NCBI GenBank assembly: GCA_025738555.1
Contig: JAOVFP010000008.1
Coordinates: 2,542,001-2,606,000, forward strand
DNA from: Cyathus striatus
Lineage: Eukaryota; Basidiomycota; Agaricomycetes; Agaricales; Nidulariaceae
Reading direction: 5' to 3'
Length of the DNA: 64,000 nucleotides
Below are positions 61,355 to 64,000 of this stretch, in pieces. The translations under genes and the position numbers were made by a program. Below the pieces are notes generated by a model. That model was not told where the DNA came from, did not search any database, and worked only from the letters and a program-made list of their open reading frames with translations. How positions within the stretch are numbered: the stretch's first letter is position 1; the number at the start of each line of letters is the position of its first letter.

Positions 61355-63700
61355 AGCGTGGATGTGAATTTTATGAACCGACTGCAACGACAATACAAGT
61401 AAATGTCGTTACGTCGTAAAATCATGTAGAAGACACAATGTTGACTTATGTAGTGGCAACTTTGGAGGGAGTGCGCATTGACCAAACATTGGGAGGCTAA
61501 TGCCAAACATGGCGTGATTTCTTTCATCGACGCTTTGAAGTTTCAAGCTCAAGTTTGAACCAACTTTGAACTTGCAAGAATCGTGCACAAGACAGGATGA
61601 GGTGTCAATTACACCAGGAGTGACCAGAATGCATGAAGGCCGATGCACAAGTGGCTATAGGCTTCATTTGCTTTGTCACTCATCTCCCTTACCTCGGCTG
61701 GGGGCCGGGGCAATTGGCGACAAATGCGAGGTCGCTGTGAAGCACTTTCGAACTGCACAAACGGCAACAACGCTGTGAATACAGTTGGCTTTTAATATGC
61801 GGTATGGGCAAAGCAGTGATGCTTTGCTAGAGTAGACGAACTGGTTACGTTGGACATATAGACTCGAGGGAAATGGGTTTGGGATGGTTTCTGGACAACC
61901 CAGTACGTGTTTTATGTGACCTTGATGTGTTATATTATCAACTCAATTTTGTTAGGCCTGTACCGACGTGACTGAGCAATCATCGAGTCGAGGAGCCCTA
62001 GAGTGTCTTGCAGGAGAGATTTCCGCATGCAGACGTGTCTTTGCCCTCCCTACGTATCCCGGCTTCCAGCACCCAGCCCAACACCACCTTCCCCATATAA
62101 TCTGCCATCTTATCACATCTATGAAATCAGGAATTTTCCGCCAGCATCTCTTCTACATATTCCACTGCTGCAGCCGCGTCAATCTGGTTCATGCTCGACA
62201 AGGACTTTTCAGTGGGTCACAGTAGAAACCCTCACTACGTATTCCGGCTTCCAGTGCCCACGCCCAGCACCAAGTACCCAATGCCCTTCTCCCCATACCA
62301 TTGGCCATCTTGTAAGTTATCAAGTCTGTGAAGTCGGGATGTCCCCCGGAGCATCTCTTCTACATTGTCCACTACTGCAACCTCGTCTATATGGTTCACG
62401 TTCGACCTTGAAGGACTTTTTCAGTGGGCCACAGTATAATGCGAGTTCTATCCGCTGTCACCCCTTTACCTCGTCCGCTATAGCAGCTAGGTCAAGCTGC
62501 ACCTCCATCAGTCATCATTGGCCTTTGATGTTCAATATGCGAGCTAGTCGTTGTTCTTCCTTTGCAGTCATCGACGGGCTTGTTGTCTTTGTTCCTTGTT
62601 AGACGAATGCACCACTACGGTTTCGCGTGTGGTAGGAGCAGCATGTCTTCGAGAGCCACTGCCACCTGATCTGTACTGCTAGTTTCGATGTCAGGGTCGA
62701 GGCGGAAGACATGTTCGTCTTATGTCCTTCGCATTCAGCCATCGATGGCCTGATTGTGTCTGTTCATCGGACAGACAGACACATGTGCCAGCGCTGCTCT
62801 ACGTATGGTCGAAGATGCTAGCAAGCTCCTCAACAATTGCACCTAGTTCCACTGCCAATCTCCCATCTCAACGCATGTATAGTTGTTAGCGTCGCCCCTC
62901 GCCTAGCACCCCTGCAACTTTACTACCACGACGGCCTACATCCCCATACCCCCAGTCGTACAGATAGCTGCCCACAATGAAGATGCAAATGCTTGCGAGG
63001 TGTTACATACCCCCGCCATGCTCTCTGTCAGCAAGAGCCTAGCTGCAGCCCCACCTGCACCGCTAGTCTTACACATTTACGTCACGTCATCGTTTGTCAG
63101 CTTTCTTCCCTGCGTTTTTCTCAGCCTTGCAGTTGTATCCCTGGCAATATCCTCAGGCGTACTAGTTTAACTGTCGACCATCGCGACCACTAACCTCTAG
63201 CTTATCTTGAATCATCACATCATTAGCTTCCCTTCATGTTCTAACCAGCCTCGTGCCCATACCTTCAATGTTTGCCTCACTGGTGTAACTTACAAGATTC
63301 TAGTACTAGCATTTAAGAAATGTCAGCTACTCCTGCTATGTTCTTTAACAGAGTTTGTGGCTTACATCTTCTGGCGTGAACACGACGTCACACGTTTCTT
63401 TCACTTGTACCCCTCTGAGGTTTTACTGCACAGATGAAGGCATCTCCCGTTCGAGCACTTCGATAAGCATGCAAGCTGTTTGGATACATTTAATACAACA
63501 ATATACTTTGGGAAGTGTCTGTGAACATACCCGACCTTGGACACTTGCTTGCAGCGATGTCTCAAATGCAGCTCTCACCAGCGTTGCAAAATCTTGCGCT
63601 GCTCCACAGCGTCACGTGTCTCACCATCTTTCATGCCCATGTTACTGTACGCTGGATCTTCTCAGCCTTACAACAGGCACTCCTCAAGTTCTCGCCTTAT
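61355..63700. repeat. Copy 3 of the dispersed repeat, with an internal duplication
   Basis: Same block order as copy 2. Within it, the ATTCCGGCTTCCAGTGCCC / CCATACCATTGGCCATCT block appears twice (about 62040-62200 and 62240-62440), so this copy is longer. Confidence 0.65.
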
Positions 63701-64000
63701 TGAATCATGCCACCTACAACAAAGGATGAGGTGTCGATTCTTGGTCAATTCCAAGCATGAGCCTAGGGCCATGCGAGTGCCGTCATAGGCTCCATATGGT
63801 TGGTCTGTCATGCATCATGCTATATTGATTGGCACCACTGATGAGGTCGTTGAGAACTACCTTCAAGAACTGGACAAACAGCAACAAGTGTAGTGCATAT
63901 ATTATTGGCTTTGAAACAGAAAGTGACATAGACAAAACAATGACCCTTTTCTAGGGAAGGCTAGCGGGTTCAGTGGGACATATAGAGGAAAACATGGTTG
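63701..64000. repeat. Copy 4 of the repeat, cut by the window edge
   Basis: Starts with an AGGATGAGGTGTCGATT block directly after copy 3; the matching block AGGATGAGGTGTCAATT is at 61593, inside copy 3. Further matches (GAGGTCGTTGAGAA, AACTGGACAAACAGCAAC, TTGGCTTT) follow the order of the earlier copies. The two copies are therefore in tandem. Confidence 0.6.

Overview
The window reads as a basidiomycete genome, most likely an Agaricomycete. The evidence is the many 45-60 nt introns with GT..AG ends, a KDZ transposon carrying a CxC2-type cysteine domain, a chromodomain Ty3/Gypsy element, a local expansion of CYP64/OrdA-like P450s, and NB-ARC/TPR proteins. I cannot name the species. No rRNA, tRNA or CRISPR was seen.

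Layout. (1) 1-11177 is a nest of mobile DNA. It holds the 3' part of a KDZ element (decayed transposase gene with nine introns, a 69-70 bp subterminal tandem array and a terminal inverted repeat) joined to a 5'-truncated Ty3/Gypsy element (gag remnant, broken pol, an antisense gene with Zn2Cys6-like cysteine spacing, 3' LTR). (2) 11178-14274 is AT-rich and almost featureless. (3) 14275-17466 (minus) is an intact NB-ARC-TPR STAND/NLR-like gene with unusually AT-rich coding sequence. (4) 17999-19280 is a decayed NAD(P)-dependent aldehyde/dihydroflavonol reductase. (5) 20818 to about 46600 is a tandem array of five P450 genes, all on the minus strand (A to E). A, B and D look intact. C is dead, with a foldback element inserted in an exon, a stop codon and a lost ExxR arginine. 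E carries a single stop. Once insertions are subtracted, the array has a period of about 3.9-4.5 kb. Between the genes sit two foldback elements with perfect 9-bp target duplications, a TA-flanked pogo/mariner-like element and a small TA-flanked MITE. (6) 46934-60150 holds a pair of duplicated HMG-box genes (both minus) on either side of a TPR gene whose 126-bp repeats are nearly identical and which ends in a novel-looking domain and a C-terminal membrane segment. (7) From about 49.2 kb to the right edge, a non-coding repeat family of about 2 kb recurs four times and becomes tandem at the end.

How the parts relate. The P450s plus the dead reductase look like an eroding oxidative or secondary-metabolism locus growing by tandem duplication. 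The NB-ARC-TPR and high-identity TPR proteins resemble fungal self/non-self (NLR-like) repertoires. Most nonsense changes in the mobile DNA and in P450 C are TGA where the families usually have arginine, consistent with CGA to TGA change at CpG sites. All exon joins were worked out by eye from splice signals and reading phase. Family assignments rest on motif recognition, not on searches.
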